From: Candolleomyces eurysporus
Lineage: Eukaryota > Basidiomycota > Agaricomycetes > Agaricales > Psathyrellaceae
DNA length: 64,000 nucleotides
Direction: 5' to 3'
Assembly (NCBI GenBank): GCA_027579435.1
Contig: JANBPK010000919.1
Coordinates: 124,001-188,000, forward strand
Part shown: one piece after another, positions 32,881-44,419 of the stretch
Position numbering within the stretch: position 1 is the first letter of the stretch
Layout: every line of letters starts with the position of its first letter
Translations under genes and position numbers: made by a program
Notes under the pieces: generated by a model
Databases searched by the model: none
What the model saw: the letters and a program-made list of their open reading frames with translations, nothing else
What the model was told of the DNA's origin: nothing

Positions 32881-35319
32881 ATTCTACGTGCCCGCCTCCC
32901 CCAACTACCCGCCATTCGCATCGACGTTCCGCCTAGGCCGGCTTCGGGCGCGTAGCCAAAATGATAGACCAGTTCATACACGATGAACACCGACTCTTTC
33001 CACGAACTATAACGTTTCCAGGCCTTCCCCAGACTCCTTTGCATTGTCTCCACCTTTCTTCGGTCCCTTTCTGAAGGCATTCACAAACAAGTAGCATATC
33101 AGCATTTTCCCCCTTGAATTATTCCATTTATCATTTCTTCTTCTCTTCTTTCCACTATGAACCGAATCCGTACCAGGCCTGTCCTCGAACCCTATGTATT
33201 AGTACCCGACTTGTTGTTTGTTTGATACAGTAACGGTAGTAACAACGGAGCGTCTTTCTCCCCAAGACACTTGTTACGCACGTTCCCCTACCTTTCTTGT
33301 CTCTTGCATAGAGATTCTGCGTGCCACCACCATTTCCCTTTCCATACCCCGTTGGTGGCCATTGTAATACCATATGCTCCCCCTGTTTCCCCTGGATTAC
33401 AGTCAATATGACGTTTCTCCACACGTAGGAGCTTGTCAATGGGATTGAATATTAACCGGAAAGCAACGTCATCCTGGGGGAGTATACGTAGCCCAGAAAT
33501 GCGGATGATGAGATAGGGTTCCTCCGGAATGCCTAGCCTGCATTCCTTGGGGCGAGCCTTTCGGGAGCTGCCCTCGCGCCGAATCCGCGCAACGGAACGT
33601 CGCTTTCGATATTGGGGATGCAGGATCCACTCAAGCCCAACGGGCCCTCCATATTTCGGGTCACCGCAATTGACGGTGCGCAGGGACTGGGAGCCCATTG
33701 CAAATACGTATCCCGTTAACGGAAAGTTTCGGAAAGACTGCCCCCAAAAAGAAGTCGCCGCAGTAGGAGCGCGCATACACCGTTGTACCCATAACCCATA
33801 GACTCGAGTAAAAAGAAATGAGAAATGTCTATTTCCATCATGCAGCTTAGTGATGAATGGGTGTAGCCGTAACCGTGTAATTGAGGCATTTTGACGCGGA
33901 CGGTGACCGCGGATTAGAGAGAAAAGCGGCCATCTGTTTATGGCTGCGCAGATGACTGATGATGAGTAGGTTAGGATGATAATCATAATCACATATCTGT
34001 AAGTGGGCTGCTTCCAGAATGTAAGATGGAGATGCCCAGGTTGATGAAGGTCTTGACTCTTAGCAGTTTGTTGGTACATATAGTCTCAGTCACGGTGGGG
34101 CCGCAGGGTCCAAGTGTGCTGGGAACCCAGTTTGACGGAAGCAGCCCAAGCGAATTTCAAGGGAGTGACATCCTTGCAGAGGTTCTAGCAACAGTGTATT
34201 TGTTCCTTCCGAGAGCTCCACTGCTAGCGGCAGAAATGAAAGCGCAACGGAAGGTGGTGGAATGCAGACCAAAGAGCGAGGAGATAATACGTATCCTATC
34301 TATCAGATAAAGGCCGCCGTTTAGCGAGTAGCGCTCGAGAAGAAGTGGAGAAGAGCTTGATCTCTCTTCGGGGGAACTTCAGCAGGACTGTGACCGCGAT
34401 CATCGCGATAGATAGAGCGATGGGTAGGAAGAGCAATCCGAACACGGATTTCTGGGGTTTCAAGTTCAGGCCCCAAGACGTTTTCTCGAGAGCATGAAGA
34501 TCGTCACAAGGTTTGATTGGTAGTAGCAGCGGGGAACTTTTCCTGCTAGTGGCAGGTGCGAGACGCTTTCTAGACTCTCCTCGCCATGACGTGCGCGGAT
34601 TAGAAGCTTGATAGTCGAGCAGGAACTAGAAGGCGGCAGTAACTTGGCGCCAAATCAGTTTCAGTGGCTTTGACGAGAGAGGAGGAGACGGGTAAAGGCA
34701 TGCAGATAGGGACATCCCAGATACGGCCGTCTGGCCAAACGCTTACCACCAAGTCAGGACTTTTGTCGAGTCGAGGCTCGAGAACCGGTCCGTCGACGGG
34801 CATATCGAAGCCTCTCGGCAAATTCGGAAAAGGTGGGGAAGTGTGTACCCTTCCTGTGAGAGAAAGATTTGACCCATACACACACAGACAGGTAAATCAG
34901 GATCGAGCCAAACCAGCAAAAAAGAGTCGAGAGAATCCATGCACATGATCACAAACGACTGGGAGAGTCGGAATCCCCTTTCAGATTTCCTTTTCTAGAT
35001 GTCAAATGGGGGGAAAGTCGGCAGCGCAAGAGAATCTGACAGGGAAAGCTAGAAGCTTGGGATTTGGTGATGATAGGATCAGCCCGGCAAAAGGTCTTTG
35101 GGGCTCGAAATATTTTGTCGGATGAGCAGCCTGAGCGCGTCGATTCGCCAGCTATTTGGGTCCTATTCGAATTCAATTGCAGGGAGGGAACGGCCTCCTA
35201 TTAGCGTGAGAGGCGGTGAGAAATACGGAATGGCTCACTGAATTGTTATGAATTGTCAGTGACACCAGATACCAGGTTGAGGCAAGTCTCTCGGACGGAT
35301 GTCCCCAAGATATCCCAAG
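32881..35319. other. Gene-poor region with an unassigned 263-codon ORF
   Basis: No supported gene. A minus-strand ORF at 33288-34079 spans 263 codons. Its product is rich in Arg, Trp, His and Cys, has one hydrophobic stretch (YVIMIIILTYSSSVICAAI), and shows no family motif. The composition looks like noncoding or antisense reading. The rest holds only short ORFs. Confidence 0.4.
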
Positions 35320-35327
35320 CATTTAAC
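35320..35327. repeat. Target-site duplication, left copy
   Basis: CATTTAAC, identical to 36059-36066, flanks the left terminal inverted repeat of the transposon. Confidence 0.8.
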
Positions 35328-36058
35328 AGGACCCCTGACAACCACCTATAAGGCCACTTCCAAAATCGCCAAAATTTGGCAATTTTTATCCGAACCCATT
35401 TGGGCAGTTTTTATCCAAACTTTTGCCAGTGGCCTTCCAGGACCCCAATTTTTATCCGAATTTTGGGAAGTGGCCTTTTTCGGCCCAAATTTTCCTTCCC
35501 GCTCCGCGGGGAAGCGTTATTTCGCATTTTCGCAAAGGAACAACACATATAGCATTGGTTTTGGTCAGCGCCTGCACGAACTGCTTTACATGGACGATGT
35601 TCAATTGGAGATTTTGATTAAGCACTGGAGAAAAACCTGCATCTTCAACATCTGAGTTAAGAGAAATTTTCTGAGTTGTATTCCGCCGGGTAGTCAGTTT
35701 CTGTTGGCATTGTTAGATCCTGTTGATGATACCTGTGATGCAGTGATTTGTGCAAATTGTCTTTTTACAGTACACCGTTTTTTGTTGGATAATGATTAGC
35801 TGCCGTTCATTCACCACTACCAACTGGCTCGCTCTCGGCGGGCGCCCCCTGAGGATGTGGGAGGCTCCAAATTTCCCTCGATTTTATCCGAACTGGGAAC
35901 AGGCATCCGCCAGGTCCCCACTTTTTATCCGAACTTTGCGCATGGCCTACCTGAAAATTTGGGCGATTTTTATCCAAATTTCGCGAAAGGCCTCGCCATT
36001 TCTGGCTGATTTTTATCCGAACGGTACAGTGGCCTTACAGGTGGTTGTCGGGGGTCCT
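35328..36058. mobile_element. Non-autonomous DNA transposon (MITE-like), 731 bp
   Basis: The ends form terminal inverted repeats of 30 bp, 35328-35357 and 36029-36058, that match at 28 positions. Both begin AGGACCCC and end AAGGCCAC inward. An 8-bp duplication CATTTAAC flanks the element exactly. The inside encodes no transposase. Seven copies of TTTTTATCC(G/A)AA (one with one T fewer) lie in the same orientation near 35383, 35408, 35449, 35882, 35922, 35967 and 36011. Many are accompanied by GGCCT and GGACCCC words, as in arrayed subterminal transposase-binding sites. An 8-bp duplication fits hAT, some Mutator-like or other fungal families. The superfamily is not settled from the sequence alone. 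Confidence 0.85.
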
Positions 36059-36066
36059 CATTTAAC
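36059..36066. repeat. Target-site duplication, right copy
   Basis: CATTTAAC immediately follows the right terminal inverted repeat and is identical to the left copy at 35320-35327. Confidence 0.8.
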
Positions 36067-39000
36067 AGTGGCACAGAGTGTACGACAAAATGGGGATTGC
36101 TATGATGAGAAACTGATGTGATTCATGATGGGCCCTGAGCAGTATCGGGAGTTTAACGAATTAAGTATCGTCATCGTCTAGAAGGAAATCCCATGAGCTA
36201 CCGGAGAATCCGGCCGAACACATTCGCAAGTAGCACATAGCATGGAGAATCTCAGAGAATGAAACAGAGAATGAAACAGAGATTGAGTCAAGTAGATGCT
36301 AGATATAGGTATTCTCAAGCCGGATAGATCAGCATCTGGTGCATAGAGTGTACAGAACGGCAAGGAAGACCTATTGAAAAATGCAGCAACAGAGTGCGAG
36401 CCATGCTGTGGTCCAGAAGTTTTCACAAAGCCGCTTTCGGGAGCAGAGCCTTGATGCATGAAGGGGGAGAAACTCGAGGGAACACAGGCACCAAATATTC
36501 GGTATTATCCTGTGATCATGGGAGAAGAATCAACACTCGAACCAGTTTTACCATAATTTGTGATGTTGCGAAGCAAGGCTTGGATAATCGAAAGAAACTC
36601 CGGTTCCATCGTGCGCCTCTTGGAAAGTTACCTGCCATATGTACCGACGGCTTGACTGAGGATCAATCGTGACAAGAAGGAGACAACCCGGGATGTGTTT
36701 GGATTCGACGGACGTCGAGTACCAGGACGAAAAAAAAACCAGCAGGACCCTACCAATCAAGATGATTGGCGTGCAAATTGCCCAATTACTGATTTGGTGT
36801 TGTGCTGAAAAGAACATGTCAGTCTGAGTTAACGGAGGACGGAAGCATCGAGACTCTCGAAGACGTCATATCCCCTGTGGCTGCCACGAGGGAGCCATGT
36901 GTTTACCCACCGACTCGTCCCGGTGGTTCGTCGATTCAAATAAGTAAAACAGAGAACAATAGACCCGCAGGTTGCTGAGATGAAATAGGCTCAGAAAGAC
37001 AAACCAGGGGAGCGCGGAGGAAGACCTTAGTCTGAGTGGATAGATCCGGACACAATGACGTGAGTCTGGGACCAATTCAGCCATAGCTCAGCTTTCGCCG
37101 GATGGCAGTTTGCTTGACCTAGTATTGAGAGTAACGGGCCGAATGCAGGCGTACAAACAGAGTCAGTCCAAGGGCGAGTTGATAGAGTCAGGTTAGCCAA
37201 AACCCTGTACTTTCTCCGGATTATCTGTCGAAGTGGCGTCTATGTGTTAGCTAGAACTTAATGAAGAATGTGAATGGAAAGAAGTAAGGATTTCCTTTTT
37301 CCTCGAGCGCCGATGTCGGAATGTTCGTCAACATGGAAGCCTCCTGACCTACGATCGAACTGAACATGCTCTCTGCGTTCGTGTTACGGGAAACTGAATG
37401 GCGGCTGAGGACGCCTCTTCCGTCGAATACGGCACAATATTCTAACCAATGATCATCGGCCTGACCTGCTATTATTAAAACAGCTTTGAGATAGGAGAAG
37501 TCTATGGTGTACCTGTTGACAGGCCAACGGACAGTCGCTGTAGTCTTGATGGACTTGATAACTCGTGAAGCAGTTGCGCGACTACAATCATGGATCAAAC
37601 GTTCCATCCAGCAACGAAGAAGAGAGAAGGACCGCCTCTTTCAGTAAAATCGCTTTGGCGTCTCTGTGGAACATCTAGAATATGCTGGCATCAGTCCAGT
37701 TGGAAAAAGAGTCAGGACCCAGCGATGCCGTACGAAGCCTAGTGTTGATATTGAGAGATTAAAGTTGGCGACCATGACCATGTCGACCAACGCAATAGAT
37801 ATATGTTGTAAGAGTACTGGTGACCCACTGGAATTTACCAGTGGAACCTACCCACCTCGGGGTCCGGACTAAATGGATACCATCACATGATCTACCCTAC
37901 GCGCTTGACGTTTAATTGACTGTGGGTCATTTGAATGAGAGAATGGCACACCTGGCCCCATTCTCCAGGTAACGAGAGACACATCGACGAAGCCTGCGTG
38001 ATTGCAGCAGAGTCACGACGCGACCTGCAAGAATTATCAAAATGAAAATGAGTCAGTTAGCATTCCTTCGAGCACTGCATCTGAATAAGCTTCCTTTACC
38101 GATTCCGAGAGACGTAGAAGTCCAGAAAGCGACATTTGTCGATGAGTCCGGAAGCTAAGTAAGAGAACACGCAGAAAGTGCCAAAGAAAGGCCGTTCGAC
38201 TGAAATGTTGTGACCATGCGGCAGATCGTTGCGGAATGGACGAGCGCGTCTACCCGCTTCGCATGCTCTCATTCGAACGGCCTCGGTCCCGTTGTAATAG
38301 ATAGATGTAAGATCGGTAGAAAATCCTGGTAGAACAGACGCCGGATCTTTTCTGGGGCAAGAAGCAGCGTATTCTCCTCGAGTCCCCTATCCTATCCTCG
38401 AACTAGCTCCCATACCGGTGCCAATAGATACGAGCCTCTCATCGGGGTGGCATTGACAGTCACGTCGCGTGATCGTCCATCGCCCTTCGGGGCCTTGATT
38501 CAGCCATCATTCGCGATTCTCGAATGGAGGATAGAAATGCAGGTATGTATGGGTGCGATTGGACGGCACAAAGGGAAGGAGATACAGGGCCTGGGCTAGA
38601 CGCCCAAAGGCAGTCGACACGGTATCTTTGACACTGTGGGCACGAGAAGGCGTGGAATGCGCAAAATGGGTCCGCCAGAACGTGATTCTGGGGTGAGCCG
38701 GATCTAGACGGGGAGAGAGGTGGGAGGAGGAGGAGGGTAATGCCTGCCAGCCCGCTGTCTCGTTTTGAGGGGGAAAGCAGGCCGCGTTCCTCGCTCTTTT
38801 GCCGGCAAATCCGGACCAAAAGCTCGAAGATTCGTGCAAAGACTGGCAGGGGCGTGCTGAGTCAGCAGGACCGGATGGGGAAGGAGCCGAAAGTGGAAGA
38901 CTTGAAATAGACTGAATCCTGATCCCACTTTTGGTACCACACAAGTCTTTGCCCCGGCTCGCTCTTCCCAAGGCGTTCTGCCAGTTATTCCCTCAACAAG

Positions 39001-39215
39001 GGCCTTCCCTGTCTTCTTTACGACCTCTCCACGAACTTCGACGACGGCGACGCTCTGANTTTTTTATTCTTCTGCCCCATTTTTCCTCTCCCTCCTATCC
39101 TACCCCATTCCCACTAGCCTCCTGCCCCCTGCCCCCGTTTTCTGACGACTATCACTCCTACCGTTCTCAAGCTTCTCTGTGACGCCCCTTACGACCCTAA
39201 CCCACACTCGCAAAC
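36067..39215. other. Gene-poor region between transposon and Ras gene
   Basis: About 3.1 kb with no supported gene. A minus-strand ORF at 37251-37607 (118 codons) begins MERLIHDCSRATASRVIKSI and has a protein-like look, but none of its possible introns keep frame and I do not recognise it. A tandem AGAGAATGAAAC pair lies near 36255-36278. Near the right end the C/T-rich tract 38990-39180 is the probable Ras promoter and leader, including an N at 39059 before six Ts. Confidence 0.4.
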
Positions 39216-40068
39216 ATGGACAGTTGGAGAGTTGCTGTACTTGGTGATGGTGGTGTAGGCAAAACCGCATTGGCCGTGCAGGTGAGCGCCCGACGCCTCT
39301 CATCTCTGTGGCTCCGGTGTTGACTCCCGTCCAGTTTACACTGAATTGTTTTGTTGGTGAGTCTCGAAGCCGCCATCTGCGCCAGTATCCTGCTCACCCG
39401 GCGCCCTTGTCCGTTTCCAGAGGTAAGCCGCCCCCGTCAAGCCTTCGAATCAGCATCTCAAGCTCATTTCCTTCAAGACATATGATCCTACAATAGAAGA
39501 TGCGTATCGAAAGCAGCTCGTGGTGGATAACAAAATGTGTTTCGTAGAAGTCATCGACACTGCTGGTCAGGGTAAGTGCACCGCCTACACCGCCTCCGTT
39601 ACTGCTTATCACGGTCTGCACAGAGGAGTACGCCACTCTCCGTGATCAATGGGTTCGGTATGTCCATTTCTGCCGTCCACGTTCTCCCGCTTATGGTCAT
39701 TTCTCAGAGAGGGACAGGGCTTTATCCTGGTCTACTCCATCGCCTCCCGATCTACCTTTGACCGCCTGGAGATCTTCCGGCAGTCAATGCGCAAAGTAAA
39801 ACGCGGCGATCCCATATTCATGTTGGTTGGCAACAAGTGTGACAAGGCATACGAGAGAGAAGTGTCGAGGGAGGAAGGTGCCGCCCTCGCGCGACAATTT
39901 GGCTGCGAGTTTATTGAAACTTCAGCCAAGACGGCGCTAAATGTCGAACGATTGTTCATGAACCTCGTTCGTGCATTGCGCAACACACGGAGTATAGAAC
40001 CTGGCACTCCCTCTCATCAGGAGCCACCGAAAAAGGCTCCAAAGAAATCGAAGTGTATTATCCTGTAG
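39216..40068 (+). CDS. Ras-family small GTPase (RasB/Ras2-like)
   Basis: This is a membrane-tethered GTP switch controlling growth. The motifs are complete: P-loop LGDGGVGKTALAVQ, switch I YDPTIEDAYRKQ, DTAGQEEYATLRDQW, NKCDK and ETSAK. The C-terminus is a polybasic stretch ending CIIL, a CaaX box whose final Leu predicts geranylgeranylation. Exons join with short introns, but the switch I junction needs a 2-nt exon. Exon 2 ends TTT GTT G at 39356, intron 39357-39420 ends TTTCCAG, the micro-exon is AG (39421-39422), intron 39423-39477 starts GTAAGC, and ACATATGAT follows. This gives the conserved FVETYDPT. No single-intron alternative keeps frame. Confidence 0.92.
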
Positions 40069-40552
40069 GGGACTTTTCTGGGATTACTGTGGCTTTTAGA
40101 CTACGTTCTGTTTTACTCTTCCATCGATATACCACTTATGGCCTTTCTACTGCTTCCCTTACTTTTCCTTTTGTCTCTCATGTAGCATCTCCCTTTCCAT
40201 CTTGATATCTGACATTTCCCCCCTCATCCCTCTCTGCATATATCCGCATCGATGTCCCCCGCATTGTTTCTAACTATGGAATGTGATGTATCATGACTCT
40301 CCCAATGAATGGTATCTGCATAGGTGACAAGCGCTTCATCAATCATTCACAGCCTTCTGAACCATGTCAATTTATGTCTTCAAAATTCATGGTCGCCAAC
40401 ACTACGGAGTCGACGTTGACAACGGTTCAGCCCTTTCTAGGTCCATACTGCGATAATTTACGCCGCAATGCTGCGCGTAATTGGCCATATATGCCCGCAA
40501 TCAATGTCATGGGATCCTCCTTCCTGCCTACACCTGTCTTCCACCCCTCAAT
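40069..40552. other. Intergenic: Ras 3' flank and BTB promoter
   Basis: No gene was found. The left part is T/C-rich 3' UTR-like sequence. The right part leads into the BTB start at 40553. Confidence 0.45.
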
Positions 40553-41713
40553 ATGTCCTGGTCAAATTTCCAATGCGAAAACCCCGACTTTCATGTGCGA
40601 TCTGTGGCCGACGACGTTACTTTTGGTGTCAGCCGTCCAGCCATGCAAAGAAGCGAAGTATTCCGTGAGTTTATTGTAATTGAGGCACACTCCCTCAATT
40701 GTTTCTACTAATGGTAGGATGTTGACATTGACATTCAACCTATGTAGGCGATATGTTTTCTGTGTGTGAACCTGGAAATACATCGCCTGGTCCCGATGCA
40801 GCTGTAGATCTCCACGAGCCTGCAGATGTGTTGGCAATTCTGTTGCGAATTCTGCATGATCCTCCGCAGCCCCCGGAAGAAGTGCCCTCAGAAGATGCCT
40901 ACATCAAGAGGTATAACGAGGCTACAGTTATACCGTTGCCACTTCTCGAGCTGGTGTTGCTCCAGCTTGTGGACAAGTATCTGCTCGACGAGTCCATCGT
41001 CAAGACTCTGCAGCAGCATCTGCTCGCGCACGCACCCGCCAATGGCCTTCGGGTCTATGCTTTTGGTGTGGCAAACGAGATGCCGGAGGTGGCTAACATT
41101 GCGAGCCAGTACGTTTTGCCGATGGCGCAGTACACACTCAAGGAAGCCAAATGCATTCCGACGGTGGCTGCCTACCACAATATCGTCCGATTGCAAGACT
41201 TTCGCGTCCAAGCTTTGCGTGACCTCCTGCTTAAGGAGGAAATCTTCCCTCATGGTGTGTGTCAATCTGCTACTACTACTACCTGCTTTCCGTGCAAAAA
41301 GGTTCACCTCGGGCCGTTGTGACCCACAAAGGGTATGGGGCTTGCAATTCTCATAGCGAAACCACGGCTGCTACCTGGGATAGTCGACGCAGGGCACTTC
41401 TTGCTAGGGTTGATACAGGTTAAAAGTCCCTTCCTATTCTTCCTATTGGCAGCCCCAATCTTATCATGTTGGGATGCATACCAGGGAGCGACATCGCATG
41501 GGAAATGAGTTCACTCGTAGAAACGTTCCGTGACTGCAAGACTTGCCAAAAAGCGTGCGTGGCAGCTGTGGACATGCTTGCGGTGAGTCGTATGTGTGTA
41601 GACCATCTCTAATCGGCACCAATTAATGCACAAACACCCCGTGATATTTCTAGTACAAAAGTCGCAGAATGCCCAGAACTCTGGAAAGACTTCCAGCAGG
41701 GTATCTAGAATAA
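40553..41713 (+). CDS. BTB/POZ domain protein
   Basis: BTB proteins act as dimerisation modules and often as cullin-3 adaptors; this is one of the expanded basidiomycete single-BTB type. After MSWSNFQCENPDFHVRSVAD comes DVTFGVSRPAMQRSEVF|RDMFSV, the BTB core, in which the substrate description is read as a stored phenotype (DFHVRS...F...L in family terms). ADVLAILLRILHDPP and LLELVLLQLVDKYLLDESIV follow, then a helical region (LRVYAFGVANEMPEVANIAS, PTVAAYHNIVRLQDFRVQAL). The last exons give TAATWDSRRRALLARVDTGS, CKTCQKACVAAVDMLAY and the end LERLPAGYLE. Four introns join in frame. The stop at 41711-41713 faces the convergent PXMP4 gene 84 bp away. Confidence 0.82.
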
Positions 41714-41796
41714 GGGTACCAAGCCCGCCAAGTAAAGTGGGTTGGTTCATGGAAGGGAGTGACACGGCGAAGAGAACGGAAATGAGCTCGACGGGC

Positions 41797-42568
41797 TAGG
41801 TGTTGTGCCAGAATAGCGTCCTGAGATCCTTCCATGCATTTGAATCGAGATAAAGATACTTCATCGAGTTGAACATTCCGGGCTGTATTGTCTCGCCTCG
41901 GTGTCTGAAGAGCCACATCACCGCACCCCACGATAGCGCAGCAAAGACGGTAAAGTATTTCGAATCGGGGGGGAAGTGGCTTCACGGTGGATGCTGACAG
42001 CGCCGAATCAGGGGAGGTATGGTAGCCCGCGGAGGCTCGAGGGATGAAAGAGGCAACCACACGGGAAACGACATATAGCACAATCTGAGTGAAATCATAA
42101 AAAGGAAGGAGATGGGTCAAAATCGTGGCTCCGAGGAAAGCCCAGTCATGGACACGAACCTGCTCATTTACAGCGTTCCTCTCTCCGAAAACGACATAGC
42201 CTCCGATAAGACCAGCAATGAAGGTGTCTAAACTGCGTTCCTTGCCCTGGTTGAACTTCTTTTGGGCAAGGAGCAAGGATTTGTAGATTGTGACGAATTT
42301 GGCGAGATTGAAGGCATGTTGCTTGGTCGCACGGAAGATGACTCTTGCCCGGGACTGCCAGCTAGAGCGGAAAGACGGTTTACGTTGGGAAAACGCGTCG
42401 AGATAGTTATACTCACTCTCCACGGCCAAACAGAATCGACATGACCAAGGCATGCGGGAACCGGACCTTGACCCCATACACGAACCCATTGCGGGCGCCC
42501 TTGAGGATGGCCAGGTAGTCATGGAACGCTGGGTTCGTGATGATTTCGTTCAGTAATGCGAGGGACAT
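41797..42568 (-). CDS. PXMP4: Peroxisomal membrane protein 4 (PXMP4/PMP24), frameshifted
   Basis: This Tim17-related protein sits in the peroxisomal membrane; its exact role is unclear. The start at 42568 gives MSLALLNEIITNPAFHDYLA, then LKGARNGFVYGVKVRFPHAL, and after an intron VIFRATKQHAFNLAKFVTIY and LDTFIAGLIGGYVVFGERN. A further exon reads IVLYVVSRVVASFIPRAS. The C-terminal family block is clear (YFTVFAALSWGAVMWLFRHR, SMKYLYLDSNAWKDLRTLFW) and ends HNT at 41797-41799. It lies in a different frame from the preceding exon. The shift occurs at a run of seven G at 41967-41973; one fewer G would give KPLPPDSKYF. No intron can explain it. It is probably a homopolymer error but could be a true mutation. 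Confidence 0.85.
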
Positions 42569-42806
42569 GTTGGGGCGACTTGAGGGGGAGGGTGGAAGGT
42601 CGTCGTCGATGTAGGAATCAAGAGAGAGCCATGGATGGAGCGGAATCAGAATCACATGGATTTGCTCCGGACTTCATTTTCACCCGTCATGATCAATTGC
42701 TAGCAGCAGTTCGAAATAATCAAGTTTTAGCACATTTATGCACGACTCCACACGTGACTGACCAAGGTACTTATCTGGATCAACACCTCTTCTTCAACAC
42801 AGAACC

Positions 42807-44273
42807 ATGCCTATTGCATCCAAGTCGAAATCAAAGCAGGAGGAAGCCCTCCAGTTCCTCGACGACCTCGACTCGTTTGCTGCGCCAGGACCCAAGGCGA
42901 AGACCGAGACCCCACCTCCCCAGGGCCCGCCAGCCCAGGGGAAGGGCAACGAAGCCGAGGTCTTTGCATTCATTGACGAGATCACCCAGAAGAGCGCAGA
43001 GCCAACTCGCACGGCAGCCGCTATCCCTCGATCGGGCANCCCCGACTATCAGGAAGAGCACCGAGCGCGTTCGACTTGGAGGAGGACCTGTCTCGGCGTC
43101 GTCTTCGACCACTTCGTTGCACAGGACCGCAAGCACCGAGGGATCCAAACCCAAGGTCGACTCATCGCCTCCCCCTGCGTCGGCGGGCGCGGGTGCTGGT
43201 AGCTGGGGATGGGGCTCTGTATGGTCCACTGCATCTGCTGCGATCCAACAAGCCAGAACGGTCGTTGATGAGCAAGTCAAACATTTGCCCAAGAATGAAC
43301 AAGTTCGTGGCTGGGGAGAAGGTGTTATCGAATACGCAAAGAATGCCCAGCTGGATAAGCTCAGTGAGTGACCATCGCTTCTACTTGGACGGCGCTAGAG
43401 ACTCATTGGTTGATGCAGGCCAGGACTTCAGGCGAGTCGGCCTTTCCACCTTGACCGACATCCTCAACGCTGTTGCACCACCCATCTCCGAGCATGAAGT
43501 GATCCAGGTTTGGCTCAGTCACGACATGCAGGGCTACGATGGTGTCGAATCCTTGGTTTATCAGTCCATGGCACGGGTACGTCCGCTTCTTACTTTGAAG
43601 TGACCTTATTAGCGCCCTTTCTAACGGCCTGTTGATAGGTCTTGGAGCAAGTGAAAGGCGGTGATCTCATAGTAAACAGAGGGAATGAGTCCAAGCCAAG
43701 AGAGGGTAGTTCCGGCAAACGAGAACTTGGTCCCGTTGACGGTTATGAATCGGCAGTCAAGCTTGCCCAGGTTCGTCCATTGTCTGGTTGCAGAACGACA
43801 TCATTTCAACAGAGCTCTAGGTCGAGGTCGTATCTTTGGCCAAGACCAACAGGAAGGAAGCGAAGCCTTCGGATATCTCGTCCCCTACAACATACTCGAA
43901 CGTCTACGTTCGCATCCAGCCGTTTTTCAGCAGCTATCCTCCCGCTGAGAAGGCATCTTCGACGACGGACGCATCCGCAGACAATGCCGAGAAACTTCAA
44001 TTTCTCGTTTATCTCTACGACCCCGAACACAACCTCACACATACTTCGTTGACCCAAGCAGTGCCGGCCAATTGGATTGACATTTGGGATGAACGTGACT
44101 GGGTCGAAGACCTAGTCGCTGATGGGCTCAGGCTGGGTGTTGAGGTCATTGGTCAGGAATATGTCGTGTCTCGCATGGGTTGGACGAAGAAGGATGATGC
44201 TTCGGAAACAGAGACAGAGACAGACTCTGAAGCTGCATCCGAAGACAAAGATAAGAAACTCGAGGATTCCTGA
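42807..44273 (+). CDS. MTC1: Maintenance of telomere capping protein 1 (MTC1)
   Basis: Mtc1 is a fungal protein found by genetic interaction with the telomere-capping mutant cdc13; localisation data link it to vesicle coats. The start MPIASKSKSKQEEALQFLDD leads to EVFAFIDEITQKSAEP, a family signature. The central part is WGWGSVWSTASAAIQQART, VIEYAKNAQLDKLG|QDFRRV, NAVAPPISEHEVIQVWLSHD and VYQSMAR|VLEQVKGGDLIVN. The C-terminal domain reads NVYVRIQPFFSSYP, NWIDIWDERDWVED and MGWTKKDDASETETETDSE, ending acidic. An N at 43039 before four Cs breaks the frame at RSG|TPTIRKS, and removing it rejoins the two parts. The start is 238 bp from the divergent PXMP4 start. Confidence 0.85.
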
Positions 44274-44419
44274 CTATTTGTGCAATGATACTCCAAGCTC
44301 ACTTCGTGCTTGATGTGATGTATTCGTACCTGGTGTTACTTTGTACTATTACTGCTCCTTGACATCTCGTTTGAAATGAAATATCATTAAAAGGATATAT
44401 GCATCTACAGCAGCCGACT

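Noticed and set aside
35299..36121. ORFs of 118 and 123 codons inside and across the transposon
   Set aside because: They read through the repeats and inverted ends, and show no transposase motif.
37251..37607. A 118-codon minus-strand ORF as a gene exon
   Set aside because: Its product looks protein-like, but candidate introns lose frame and I recognise no family; left as unassigned.
41930..42010. An intron explaining the PXMP4 frame change
   Set aside because: The only GT...AG pair in the right place would be about 19 nt, too short to be spliced.
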